Below are positions 16,194 to 24,228 of a stretch of DNA of 64,000 nucleotides, in pieces. Source of the stretch: Nonomuraea sp. SYSU D8015. Lineage in GTDB: Bacteria > Actinomycetota > Actinomycetes > Streptosporangiales > Streptosporangiaceae. The stretch is from the NCBI RefSeq assembly GCF_008065375.1, contig NZ_VJYI01000003.1:248001-312000 (forward strand). Reading direction: 5' to 3'. Both the position numbers and the translations under genes were made by a program. The stretch's first letter is position 1; every line of letters begins with the position of its first letter. Below the pieces are notes generated by a model. It did not search any database. It saw only the letters and a list, made by a program, of their open reading frames with translations, and was not told the DNA's origin.

Positions 16194-18500
16194 ATGACCG
16201 CCCGCGAGCGCATCACCATCGACGTCGGCGCCTACCAGGGTGTCGACCTGGCTCCGGACCTGTGGGGCCTGTTCATCGAGGACCTCAACGACGCGCTCGA
16301 CGGCGGCCTCAACGCCGAACGCGTCCGCAACGGCGACTTCGAGTTCAGCGCCGCCGACCGGGCCGGCTGGGGCCCGCTGACCGCGTGGAGCGCCGACGAC
16401 CCCGACCGGGTCGAGGTCCGCACCGACGCCCCCATCCACCCGAACAACGCCCACTACATACGGGTGGCCGGGCCGGCGGCTCTGGCCAACGAGGGCTGGG
16501 ACGGCGTCGGCGCCACTGCCGGGCAGGAGTTCCTGCTCAGCTTCTTCGCCCGCGCCGAAGACGGATCGGTGGCGACCCTGACGGCCGCCATCGGCACCGG
16601 CGGAGGCGACCTCGCCCGGGCGCAGGTCGCCGTGCCGCGGGGCGGCTGGCGGCGCTGCGAGGCGCGGCTCGCAGCGGTCGCGGACGGCCGCGGCGAGCTG
16701 CGCATCGAGGTGCCGCCGGGGCTCACCGTCGATCTCGACCACGTCTCACTCCGGCCGGCCGGCCCGGACGGGCGACCGCTGACCTTCCGCCCCGACCTGC
16801 TCCAGGCCCTGAAGGACCTGCGGCCCAGCTTCATCCGCTTCCCCGGCGGGTGCGTCGCGCACGGCAACGGCCTGGACAACATGTACCACTGGAAGACCAC
16901 CATCGGCCCCCGCCACGAGCGCGCCCAGATCCCCAACTTGTGGGGATACCACCAGTCGCGGCAGATCGGCTACCTGGAGTACTTCGAGCTGTGCCAGGCC
17001 ACCGGCGCCACCCCGCTGCCGGTGGTGGCGGCCGGAGTGTGCTGCCAGAACACTCCCGGCGGGCCGCGGGCGATCGACGACGCCGACATGGACGACTACA
17101 TCCAGGATGTGCTCGACCTCGTCGAATTCGCCAACGGCCCGGCCACCACCCGCTGGGGGGCGCGGCGGGCAGAGCTGGGGCATCCGGAGCCGTTCGGGCT
17201 GCGCTACCTGGGGGTCGGCAACGAGGACGAGATCACCGACGACTTCCGCGACCGCTACGCCCGCATCGAGGACGCCGTCCGCGCCCGCCACCCCGGCATC
17301 TGTGTGATCGGCACGGCCGGCCCGCAGCCGTTCGGTCCCGACTTCGAGGCCGGCTGGGCGTTCGCCCGCGCACGCGGCACCGCCATGGTGGACGAGCACG
17401 GCTACCGCAACCCCCGCTGGTTCCACCAGAACGTCGACCGCTACGGCGGCTACGCGCCCGGCCCGCAGGTCTACGTGGGCGAGTACGCGGCCCGTTCCAG
17501 CACCGTCCGGTCGGCGCTGGCCGAGGCCGCCTACATGATCGGCCTGGAACGCCACCCCGGCGTGGTCCGGCTGGCCTCCTACGCGCCGCTGCTGGCCCGG
17601 ACCGGGCACACCCAGTGGGTCCCCGACCTGATCTACTTCACCGCCACCGAGGTGCTGACCTCGGCGTCCTACCACGTGCAGCGGATGTTCTCCGGCGAAC
17701 GCGGCACCCGGCTCCACCCGGTCACGCTCGGCGGCGTCGAGCCGGAGCCGGTGGCGCTGCCCGAGTCCGGTTCGGCGCTGCTGCGCTCCCCCGGCGCGGC
17801 CATCGACTACACCGGCATCACCCTCGACGGGCGCCCGCTGCCGGCCGCCGGCACGGGCCCGGAGGGGGAGGCCGTCGAGCTGGGCGGCATCGACCCGGCG
17901 GCGGCGACGCTGGAGTTCACCGCCATCCGGCGGGACGGCGGCGAGGGCTTCGTGGTCCGTCTGGGCGAGAAGGCGCCGGGAAGCTTCCTGGACGTGCAGA
18001 TCGGCGCCTGGCGGAACAAGTCCACCTGTGTCGTGCGCGGCGACGACGGCATCACTGACGAGGACCACGGGCCGCTGCCCTGGCACGGGGTGCGGACCGG
18101 CGTACCCGTGCGGGTGACGGTGCGTCTGGAGGGCGCGCGCGTGCGCGTGTGGGTGGACGGCGAGCTCCGGCACGACTTCGAGCAGGACCTGCGGCCCGAG
18201 CACCGGGTGGTCGCCGGCGCGGCCTCGCGGACAGGCTCCGGCGGCGCTCCCGAGTACGTCGTGCGCGTGGTCAACGCGCACGACGTCGCCCGGGTGGCGT
18301 CCGTGACCCTCCCCGAGGCCCCCGGCCGCCCGGCCACCGCGGTGGTGACGACGCTCGCCGGCGCGGGCCCCGACGACGGTGCGCCCTTCGCCGGATCGCC
18401 CGTGACACCGGCCGTCACGACGATCGCCGGCCAGGGCGGCGGGGTCGAGCTCGACCTTCCGCCGTGGTCGTTCGTGACGGCGGTCGTCACCGCCATCTGA
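16194..18500 (+). CDS. Alpha-L-arabinofuranosidase, glycoside hydrolase family 51
   Basis: This 768-residue enzyme has an N-terminal carbohydrate-binding-like jelly roll (about residues 60-185), a GH51 barrel and a C-terminal beta domain. The catalytic pair is visible: acid/base Glu in LGVGNEDE and nucleophile Glu in VYVGEYAARSS. RFPGGC is also typical. It releases arabinose from arabinan or arabinoxylan fragments. No signal peptide is present, so it probably works on imported oligosaccharides. The gene stands alone with no sugar transporter beside it. Confidence 0.9.
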   Translation: MTARERITIDVGAYQGVDLAPDLWGLFIEDLNDALDGGLNAERVRNGDFEFSAADRAGWGPLTAWSADDPDRVEVRTDAPIHPNNAHYIRVAGPAALANEGWDGVGATAGQEFLLSFFARAEDGSVATLTAAIGTGGGDLARAQVAVPRGGWRRCEARLAAVADGRGELRIEVPPGLTVDLDHVSLRPAGPDGRPLTFRPDLLQALKDLRPSFIRFPGGCVAHGNGLDNMYHWKTTIGPRHERAQIPNLWGYHQSRQIGYLEYFELCQATGATPLPVVAAGVCCQNTPGGPRAIDDADMDDYIQDVLDLVEFANGPATTRWGARRAELGHPEPFGLRYLGVGNEDEITDDFRDRYARIEDAVRARHPGICVIGTAGPQPFGPDFEAGWAFARARGTAMVDEHGYRNPRWFHQNVDRYGGYAPGPQVYVGEYAARSSTVRSALAEAAYMIGLERHPGVVRLASYAPLLARTGHTQWVPDLIYFTATEVLTSASYHVQRMFSGERGTRLHPVTLGGVEPEPVALPESGSALLRSPGAAIDYTGITLDGRPLPAAGTGPEGEAVELGGIDPAAATLEFTAIRRDGGEGFVVRLGEKAPGSFLDVQIGAWRNKSTCVVRGDDGITDEDHGPLPWHGVRTGVPVRVTVRLEGARVRVWVDGELRHDFEQDLRPEHRVVAGAASRTGSGGAPEYVVRVVNAHDVARVASVTLPEAPGRPATAVVTTLAGAGPDDGAPFAGSPVTPAVTTIAGQGGGVELDLPPWSFVTAVVTAI

Positions 18501-18585
18501 AGGTCACCGGCTCTGGACAAGGCGGCCCATACGTGATCTGACGGAGTGGAGAGGCGCCGACGATCACGAACAGGAGCACCTGGAC

Positions 18586-19755
18586 ATGAGCGATACGCCC
18601 CGACTGCACCGGGCCGGCACCACCACCCTGCTGGAGCGAGCCCGCGAGCTGCGCCCGCTGATCGAGAGCGAGGCGGCCGCGGCCGAGGCGCAGGGCAAAC
18701 TCACCACCCCCGTCGTGGACGCCCTGCACGAGGCAGGACTTTTCGGCATATGGGTGCCCGCGCCGCTCGGCGGCGCCGAGCTGTCCCCGAGGGAGCTGCT
18801 CGACGTTCTCGAAGAGCTCTCCTACGCCGACCCCTCGACGGGCTGGGTGGTGATGGCGAGTTCGCTGGAGAACGGCACGGCCGGCGCCTACCTGGGCGAC
18901 GAGGCGGTGGAGCGCATCTTCAAAGGCCCGCGCATGCCGATCATCGCCGGTCAGGGCACCCGGCCGGGCGTCGCCGTACGCGAGGACGGGGGCTTCCGCC
19001 TCAGCGGGCAATGGAGCTTCGCCTCGGGCATGCTGCACGCCCAGTACGCCCACAGCCTGGGCGCCATCGAGGGCACCGACGAGGTCCGGATCTTCATCAC
19101 CCCCATCGAGGACGTCAAGATGCTCGGCAACTGGGAGGTGCTGGGCCTGCGCGCGACGGGCAGCATCGACTACGCCATCGACGGCGCTTTCGTGCCGGAG
19201 TCGCACACGCACGTCTTCTCGATGGACGAGCCGTTGCGCGGCGGCGCGCTCTACCGGCTCGGCCTGGTCGACCAGGCGCTGATCTGCCACTCCGGCTGGG
19301 CGCTCGGCGTCGGCCGCCGCGTGCTCGACGAGCTGATCCGCCACGTCGGTGCACGGGCCGGGCGGCCCGGCCAGATCGCCGACAGCCACGCCTTCCACGC
19401 CGACTTCGCCCGCGCCGAGGCCAAGCTCCGCGCCGCCACGGCCCTGGTGCACGAGACCTGGGACGACGTGGAGCGCACCCTGGACGCGGGCCGCAAGCTC
19501 GACGTGCGCCAGGAGACGATGGCGCGGCTGGCGCTCAACCACATCACGTGGACGGTCGCCGAGGTGGCCGGGTTCGTCCACGCCTCCGGGGGCACCTCGG
19601 CGCTGCGCGACGGGCTGATGCAGCGGCTGTTCAGGGACGTCCACACGGGCACGGCGCACATCACCTCGGGCCCGCAGGCGCTGCGGGAGTGCGGCCGCGA
19701 GCTGGCCGGCCTGGCCCAAGGGGAGTCCTGGGTGCTCGTCGGCCTCGAACCGTAG
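18586..19755 (+). CDS. Acyl-CoA dehydrogenase-like flavin oxidoreductase (HsaA/HpaB-like group)
   Basis: This 389-residue protein starts at ATG 18586 behind GGAGCACC. It follows the acyl-CoA dehydrogenase fold: an N-terminal helical domain, a middle beta domain (SGQWSFASGMLHAQYAH, then LGLRATGSIDYAIDG) and a C-terminal helical bundle ending with a GGTSALRDGLMQRLFRDVHT motif. The middle-domain signature is that of two-component flavin hydroxylases such as HsaA rather than true dehydrogenases. A separate flavin reductase would then be needed; none is adjacent. Substrate unknown. Confidence 0.82.
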   Translation: MSDTPRLHRAGTTTLLERARELRPLIESEAAAAEAQGKLTTPVVDALHEAGLFGIWVPAPLGGAELSPRELLDVLEELSYADPSTGWVVMASSLENGTAGAYLGDEAVERIFKGPRMPIIAGQGTRPGVAVREDGGFRLSGQWSFASGMLHAQYAHSLGAIEGTDEVRIFITPIEDVKMLGNWEVLGLRATGSIDYAIDGAFVPESHTHVFSMDEPLRGGALYRLGLVDQALICHSGWALGVGRRVLDELIRHVGARAGRPGQIADSHAFHADFARAEAKLRAATALVHETWDDVERTLDAGRKLDVRQETMARLALNHITWTVAEVAGFVHASGGTSALRDGLMQRLFRDVHTGTAHITSGPQALRECGRELAGLAQGESWVLVGLEP

Positions 19756-19764
19756 ACATCTCCA

Positions 19765-20460
19765 TCAGCCGCGCCGTGCGGCCGCCCGGCGCCGGCCGGC
19801 GATCAGCGCGAGCCCGGTGGTCAGGGCGAGCGTGAGCACGACGACCGCGCCCCCGACGGGCCAGCTCCAGCCGGAGCCCGTTTCACGTGCCGCGGCGCCC
19901 GGCCGGGTCGTGGCGGAGCCGGTGCCGGCAGGGAGCTCACGGACGCTCCTGGGCGCGCCGAGCGCCTCGACCAGCTCGGCGTCGACCGGGCCCGCCAGGC
20001 TCTCGTGGCCGGCGGTCCGCTCGTCACCGGGCTCGAGCGGCCCCGAGCCCGGATCGACCGGCACGTTCCCGGCGCACAAGGAGGAGGCCAGACTCACTCC
20101 CGGCACCTTCTCGACCAGGCCCGAAAGGTCGGAGTCCGCGAACACGAGATAGCGCGCGCCCTTCTCGAACGCGTACTCGCACGAGGCGCTGTCGGGATTG
20201 GTGGCGACCGTGAACTCGGCGGCGGCCGCGCCCTTGTAGACGGTGTCCGCCCGGAAGGTGTAGACGATCGGCCGGCTCGCGCCGAAGGCGTCGGCGGCAC
20301 GTGCACGGACCTCGGCGACGGTGCCCGTGAACACCGCATCCGCGTACCCCATCGCCTTCGCGGGCGTCAGATCCGAGCAACTGCAGGCGTGGGCCGCGGT
20401 GGAGGTGCTCACCAGGACGGAGGCGACGAGCGCGAGGAGAGCGAGCAACCGGAGTGTCAT
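19765..20460 (-). CDS. Exported TIMP/NTR-like protein with a C-terminal membrane anchor
   Basis: This 231-residue protein starts at ATG 20460. A signal peptide (LRLLALLALVASVLVSTSTA) is followed at once by the CSC motif at the mature N-terminus and by VFTGTVAEVRA and VYKGAAAAEFTVAT. This is the pattern of bacterial netrin/TIMP-like OB-fold domains, with further Cys residues that may form disulfides. A helix near the C-terminus (VGGAVVVLTLALTTGLALIAG) and an Arg-rich tail anchor it in the membrane facing outward. Function unknown. Confidence 0.75.
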   Translation of the reverse strand: MTLRLLALLALVASVLVSTSTAAHACSCSDLTPAKAMGYADAVFTGTVAEVRARAADAFGASRPIVYTFRADTVYKGAAAAEFTVATNPDSASCEYAFEKGARYLVFADSDLSGLVEKVPGVSLASSLCAGNVPVDPGSGPLEPGDERTAGHESLAGPVDAELVEALGAPRSVRELPAGTGSATTRPGAAARETGSGWSWPVGGAVVVLTLALTTGLALIAGRRRAAARRG

Positions 20461-20492
20461 TCCCCTACGACGAGCGGCAGGCGGGGAGCGGT

Positions 20493-21410
20493 TCACCAGC
20501 CGAGTTCGTCGCATCCCCGGTGGTCGGCCGGCTCGACCTGGAGGGTCGCGTGGGCGACGCCGTGGCGATGCCGGAGCACGTCGCGGGCCTGGTCCAGGAC
20601 GGCGTGGTTGTCGCTCTGCTCGCCGGTCACGAGGTGGGCGGTCGCCACGTTCATGCCGGAGGTCAGGGTCCACAGGTGCAGGTCGTGAACGTCGCGCACG
20701 CCGTCGATGGCGGCCAGGTCGGTCGCCACGGCGGCGGCGTCGACGCCTTCGGGGACGTGCTGGCCCAGGACGGCGAAGACCTGGCGGCCGAGCGAGATCG
20801 CGCGCACGGCCACGAACGCGCCGATGCCCAGGGCGATGAGCGTGTCCCAGTACGTCTGTCCGGTGACGGCCACCAGCCAGCCGGCCACGATGACGCCCAC
20901 CGACCCCGCGGTGTCGGCCACGACCTCGAGATAGGCGCCCTTGACGTTGAGGCTCTCGCCGGCGCCGGAGCGCAGCAGGAGCAGCGCGACCAGATTGACG
21001 GCCAGTCCGACGGCGCCCACGATCAGCATCGGCCCGGAGGAGACCTCGGCGGCGCCGCCGAGGCGGCCGATCGCCTCGGCCACCACGTACAGCGCGACGG
21101 CGAGCATGAGCACCACGGCCAGCAGGGAGGCGAACACCTCGGCCCGGTAGGAGCCGTAACTGCGGCGGCCGGTGGTGTCGGGGCGGATGGCGATGCGCGT
21201 GGCGACCAGCGCCGCGCCGAGGGTGACCACGTCGGCGGCCATGTGCCCGGCGTCCGACAACAGCGACAGCGAGCCGGACAGCAGGCCGAACACCAGCTCG
21301 ACCACGAAGAAGGCGCCGATCAGGGCGAAGGAGACCGCCAGGCGCCAGCGGTGACGGCTGCCCGCGTGCCCGTGACCGTGCCCGTGACCATGCCCGTGAC
21401 CGGCGCCCAT
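20493..21410 (-). CDS. Cation diffusion facilitator (zinc/cobalt/cadmium exporter)
   Basis: This 305-residue protein begins with a His-Gly run (HGHGHGHGHGH), a likely metal-collecting tail. Six membrane helices follow, with the metal site of CDF proteins in SLLSDAGHMAADV (D..H) and again in EVVADTAGSVGVI. A cytoplasmic domain with DLHLWTLTSG binds further metal. It exchanges divalent metal for protons. The start codon shares one base with the stop of the ArsR gene (TGATG), so the exporter is made with its metal sensor from the leaderless promoter upstream. Confidence 0.92.
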   Translation of the reverse strand: MGAGHGHGHGHGHGHAGSRHRWRLAVSFALIGAFFVVELVFGLLSGSLSLLSDAGHMAADVVTLGAALVATRIAIRPDTTGRRSYGSYRAEVFASLLAVVLMLAVALYVVAEAIGRLGGAAEVSSGPMLIVGAVGLAVNLVALLLLRSGAGESLNVKGAYLEVVADTAGSVGVIVAGWLVAVTGQTYWDTLIALGIGAFVAVRAISLGRQVFAVLGQHVPEGVDAAAVATDLAAIDGVRDVHDLHLWTLTSGMNVATAHLVTGEQSDNHAVLDQARDVLRHRHGVAHATLQVEPADHRGCDELGW

Positions 21411-21823
21411 CAGGTGGTCCCGTCGCGTTCGGGGTGCAGGGCCTCGGTGTGCTCGGTGTGGGCCAGCGCCAGGTCGAGCAGCATCCGCACGTGCGGGTCC
21501 TCCAGCCGGTAGTACGCCATGCGACCGGAGCGGCGGGCGGCGACGATGCGGTGCGCGCGCAGCAGGCGCAGGGCGTGGGAGACGGCCGACTCGCTCTGGC
21601 CGGTCACCGCCGCCAGGTCGCACACGCACAGCTCGCCGTCCAGCAGGGCGACCAGCAGCCGCAGCCGGTTGGGGTCGGACAGCAGGCCGAAGACGTCGGC
21701 CGTGTCGGTCAGATCCTCGGCGGACGGCATCCGCTCGCGTACGGCGGTGACCCGGTCGGCGTCGACCACCCGGACGGTGCAACCGTCCAACGCCAACACA
21801 CCGACATCTGAAGAGGTGTTCAT
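21410..21823 (-). CDS. ArsR/SmtB-family metal sensor repressor
   Basis: This 137-residue winged-helix repressor contains DNA-recognition helix QSESAVSHALRLLRAHRIV. Two possible metal sites are visible: a Cys pair in ELCVCDLA (alpha-3N type, as in CadC/CmtR) and a C-terminal alpha-5 set in DPHVRMLLDLALAHTEH (Asp, His, His, Glu, His as in SmtB, NmtR or CzrA). Zinc, cadmium, nickel or cobalt are candidates. It lies first in an operon with a CDF exporter. The ATG at 21823 has no Shine-Dalgarno sequence, consistent with a leaderless message. Confidence 0.9.
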   Translation of the reverse strand: MNTSSDVGVLALDGCTVRVVDADRVTAVRERMPSAEDLTDTADVFGLLSDPNRLRLLVALLDGELCVCDLAAVTGQSESAVSHALRLLRAHRIVAARRSGRMAYYRLEDPHVRMLLDLALAHTEHTEALHPERDGTT

Positions 21824-21859
21824 ATGAGCAAGATAGCGAAATGTCCGGAAGCCGTTCAA
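21820..21859 (-). promoter_or_regulatory. Leaderless sigma-70-type promoter and palindrome for the arsR-CDF operon
   Basis: Reading on the minus strand, -35 TTGAAC (21854-21859) and -10 TATCTT (21830-21835) are separated by 18 bases. The start codon lies six bases after the -10 box, so transcription should begin at or next to the A of ATG. The palindrome TCATATGA (21820-21827) covers the start codon, where a bound ArsR dimer would block RNA polymerase. Confidence 0.6.
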
Positions 21860-21894
21860 GGACCGCGTGCGAACCGGGGCAGCCACGCAAAACA

Positions 21895-21934
21895 ACACAG
21901 CCTGTCTCGAATCGGCGATCGAGACAGGCTGTGT
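21895..21934 (-). terminator. Intrinsic terminator of the CHAP hydrolase gene
   Basis: Two perfect 16-base arms (ACACAGCCTGTCTCGA and its complement) enclose an 8-base loop, nine bases after the CHAP gene stop. On the minus strand the stem is followed by TGTTTTG, a short T-run. Together these make a strong intrinsic terminator. It also separates this gene from the arsR promoter. Confidence 0.85.
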
Positions 21935-21943
21935 CCTTGTGCG

Positions 21944-22609
21944 TCAGGCCTTGTATTCGGGGTACCCGTAGCCCACGACCTGGGACTTGGGCCGGATCCG
22001 CTGCTCCACCTTGCCGTTGCCGGTGTTGCCCTCGACCGTGGTGAGGGTGCCGTCCTGGTTGTCCTTCTTGACCAGGCCCACGTGGTCGATGCTGTCGAAG
22101 CTCCCGCCGTCCCACGAGAAGAAGACGACGGCGCCGGGCTTGGCCTGGGTGCCCCAGTGCCCGTTGGCGTCGAACCACTTGGCCCACGTGATGGTGTAGG
22201 CGTCCCAGCCCACGGTCGGCCTGGCGCCGGCCTTCTCGCCGACCCAGGAGACGAACATGGCGCACCACGGCGCGTTCGCGTAGGCCTGGATGGAACCGCC
22301 GTCGCGGGCCGCGGTCTCCTTGGCGCGCTGCGAGGACATGTACCACTGGTGGAACGGCGTACCGCCGCCGGCCGCGTTCTCGGTCACGCCCACCTGGGAC
22401 TCGGCGATCTTGATCATCGTGTCGGCGGTGACCTGGCGGGGGCGCTGCGGGACGGCCTGCGCAGCCGACACGCGGTCGTTCTGGGGGTCCGCGGCGGCGG
22501 CGGGGGTTGCGGCCCCGGCGAGGACGGCGCCGGCGGCGACGGTCATTCCGACCGCGAGCCGGGCGATGTCGACCTGCTTGAGAGCACGCGAAATAAAGGT
22601 CTTGGTCAT
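21944..22609 (-). CDS. Secreted CHAP-domain peptidoglycan hydrolase
   Basis: This 221-residue protein starts at ATG 22609 behind AAGGAG. Its signal peptide (LAVGMTVAAGAVLAGAATPAAAA) directs export. The CHAP domain has the catalytic Cys in APWCAMFVSWVGEKAG and His in DSIDHVGLV, with a third polar residue in TVEGN. CHAP enzymes cut amide bonds in peptidoglycan during growth or germination. A c-di-AMP riboswitch sits in its leader, so expression should fall when c-di-AMP is high, as is known for wall hydrolases of actinobacteria. It is transcribed alone, ending at the terminator at 21895-21934. Confidence 0.9.
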   Translation of the reverse strand: MTKTFISRALKQVDIARLAVGMTVAAGAVLAGAATPAAAADPQNDRVSAAQAVPQRPRQVTADTMIKIAESQVGVTENAAGGGTPFHQWYMSSQRAKETAARDGGSIQAYANAPWCAMFVSWVGEKAGARPTVGWDAYTITWAKWFDANGHWGTQAKPGAVVFFSWDGGSFDSIDHVGLVKKDNQDGTLTTVEGNTGNGKVEQRIRPKSQVVGYGYPEYKA

Positions 22610-22617
22610 GCTGGGTT

Positions 22618-22765
22618 TTACTCCTTGCTTCCATGCCGCCTACCGGGTTAGCTGACGGATTCGGGCGTGGAAGTGCCCTACGGAACGGCATGCGTGAGCG
22701 TTCCGATTCACCCCTGCGAAATTGGGTCCCCGGCTCCGCGATATCGCGGACTCGGCGGCCGCGTC
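22618..22765 (-). promoter_or_regulatory. c-di-AMP riboswitch (ydaO/yuaA class)
   Basis: The minus-strand leader of the CHAP gene carries the conserved blocks of ydaO riboswitches in order: GCCGGGGACCC, then AGGGGTGAATC, then GTAGGGCACTTCC, then GAATCCGTCAGCTAACC, then GTAGGCGGCATGG. It ends at the ribosome binding site region (AAGGAG). The class binds cyclic di-AMP and shuts off downstream genes, which in actinobacteria are mostly cell-wall hydrolases. The 5' limit is approximate. The match is by eye, but the blocks are long and in the right order. Confidence 0.9.
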
Positions 22766-22918
22766 ACCCAGGAACAAGGACGTTCGTACTGGTAGACGCG
22801 GTCTCGGTAAACGTAAAGGCGCTGCCCGGCCGACTTCGGCACATGGGCGCGCCTTGGGATGTCATTAACGTAAGCGACGCGTATAGGAAAGGGCAAGTCA
22901 GGTCCGCGGTCATTCAAC

Positions 22919-22944
22919 GGAAACCCCTGCGGCACAGGGGTTCC
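22919..22944 (-). terminator. Hairpin terminator after the methyltransferase gene
   Basis: GGAAACCCCTG and CAGGGGTTCC pair around a five-base loop (one bulged A), 14 bases after the stop of the minus-strand methyltransferase gene. There is no T-run, so it is a weaker terminator or mRNA-stabilising hairpin. It shields the riboswitch transcript from read-through. Confidence 0.6.
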
Positions 22945-22957
22945 GTGCACGAATTCT

Positions 22958-23749
22958 TTACCTACTTCCCCTCGAACGGACCTGTCGTGTACCTCCGGGG
23001 CGGCGGGCGGCGGCCATGAAGAGCGGGAGCGCCAGGAACATCCGTCCCGCCCGGACTCGCTCCTCCTGCTCGCTCACCCACGCCGCCTCCTGCTCGGCGG
23101 TGATGGCTCCGGCCTCGCGGGCGCGCTCCGCGAGGCCGGTGAGCAGCGGCGACATCGTCGCGTCGGTGAAGACGGCCAGGTGCCCCTTCACCACGACGTC
23201 CTCGAACCCGGTGTCGAGCAGCAGGTTGCGATAGCGGCGGGCCGCCCGCGGATTGGAGATCATGTCGGCGCGGGCGTGCACGATGGTCCGGGTGAGCTCC
23301 GGGTCGTCGGAATCGATGACGAAGGCGTCCCAGTCCTGCCCGACGAGCACGATCCGCCCGCCGGGAGCGAGCACCCGCTTGGCCTCCTCCAGCGCCTTCG
23401 CCGCGTCGGCGAGCTCATGGAAGAGCTTCTCGGCCCGGTAACCGGCGACCTCCCCGTCGTCGAGCGGCAGGTCGTAGGCGTCGCCGATCCGGAAGTCGCA
23501 CCGCGGCCGGCGTCGGCGGGCGATGGCGATCATCTCCTCGCTGACGTCCACCCCGATCGCCTTCTTCCCGCGCTCCCCAAGCTCGGCGACCGCGCGGCCG
23601 GCGCCGCAGCCGACGTCCACCACCGCCGCGCCGTCCGGGAGGGCGAGCAGGTCGTACGACCACGCGCGCGACGCGACCGCCTCCGGCAACGCGTCGACGA
23701 CGTCGAGCATGCGGACGAGAGCTTCCACGTGTTCCTTCGTTCTGGACAT
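22958..23749 (-). CDS. SAM-dependent methyltransferase
   Basis: This protein of about 263 residues has its start set at ATG 23749 (MSRTKEHVEAL); ATG 23761 is an alternative. The SAM site is motif I VVDVGCGAGRAVAELG with acidic motif II GVDVS. Motifs II/III follow as DFRIGDAYDLPLDDG and VLAPGGRIVLVGQDW. The family methylates small molecules of many kinds. It is transcribed away from a MerR-type gene, and both share the palindrome at 23764-23785, so the MerR protein probably controls it. Confidence 0.85.
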   Translation of the reverse strand: MSRTKEHVEALVRMLDVVDALPEAVASRAWSYDLLALPDGAAVVDVGCGAGRAVAELGERGKKAIGVDVSEEMIAIARRRRPRCDFRIGDAYDLPLDDGEVAGYRAEKLFHELADAAKALEEAKRVLAPGGRIVLVGQDWDAFVIDSDDPELTRTIVHARADMISNPRAARRYRNLLLDTGFEDVVVKGHLAVFTDATMSPLLTGLAERAREAGAITAEQEAAWVSEQEERVRAGRMFLALPLFMAAARRPGGTRQVRSRGSR

Positions 23750-23763
23750 GGGAGTCAGCATGC

Positions 23764-23785
23764 GACTTAATGTCGACATGAAGTC
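23764..23785. promoter_or_regulatory. Palindromic operator between the methyltransferase and MerR genes
   Basis: A 22-base palindrome with one mismatched pair centres on ATGTCGACAT, with outer arms GACTT and AAGTC. It lies in the tight divergent space and includes the likely ATG of the MerR gene. MerR proteins bind such long dyads between promoter boxes, so it is the probable binding site for the adjacent MerR protein. Confidence 0.6.
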
Positions 23786-24188
23786 AACCGCGACCATGAG
23801 CATCGGTGATGTCGCGCAGCGGTTCGGGCTGGCCACGCACGTGCTGCGGCACTGGGAGGCGATGGGCCTGCTCAGCCCGGCCCGCATCGGCGGGGAGCGC
23901 CGCCGCTACGGGCCGGACGATCTCTACCGGGTGGCCGTTATCCTGCGCGGCAAGGAAGCGGGATTCAGCCTGGACGAGATCCGCGAGATGATGGCCACTT
24001 CGGACGCGGCGGATCGACGCGCGCTCCTGCTGCGCCGCCGGGCCGAGCTCGCCCGGCGCATCGCCGAGGCGCAGGCCTCCCTCGACCTCATCGACTGCGC
24101 GCTGAACTGCGATCACGAGGACTTCACCAGTTGCCCGCACTTCCAGTCCATGGTGGCCGAGCGGCTCCTCGTGTCCTCCCCCGCGTGA
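23778..24188 (+). CDS. MerR-family regulator with a C-terminal Cys cluster
   Basis: This 136-residue protein (or 130 if it starts at ATG 23796) has the MerR helix-turn-helix MSIGDVAQRFGLATHVLRHW and wing arginines GGERRRYGPDD. A dimerisation coiled coil (RRALLLRRRAELARRIAEAQ) follows. Its tail holds Cys and His residues (CALNCDHEDFTSCPHF) that could bind a metal or sense redox state. It is divergent from a methyltransferase gene and 40 bases ahead of a second one, so it may regulate both. The signal is unknown. Confidence 0.85.
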   Translation: MKSTATMSIGDVAQRFGLATHVLRHWEAMGLLSPARIGGERRRYGPDDLYRVAVILRGKEAGFSLDEIREMMATSDAADRRALLLRRRAELARRIAEAQASLDLIDCALNCDHEDFTSCPHFQSMVAERLLVSSPA

Positions 24189-24228
24189 GCGAGCAGCGCG
24201 GCGACGCTTGAGCGGGTAGGACAGAGTC

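Noticed and set aside
22633..23019. A 128-codon plus-strand frame across the riboswitch region
   Set aside because: It is antisense to the riboswitch and terminator, with no ribosome binding site or recognisable protein.
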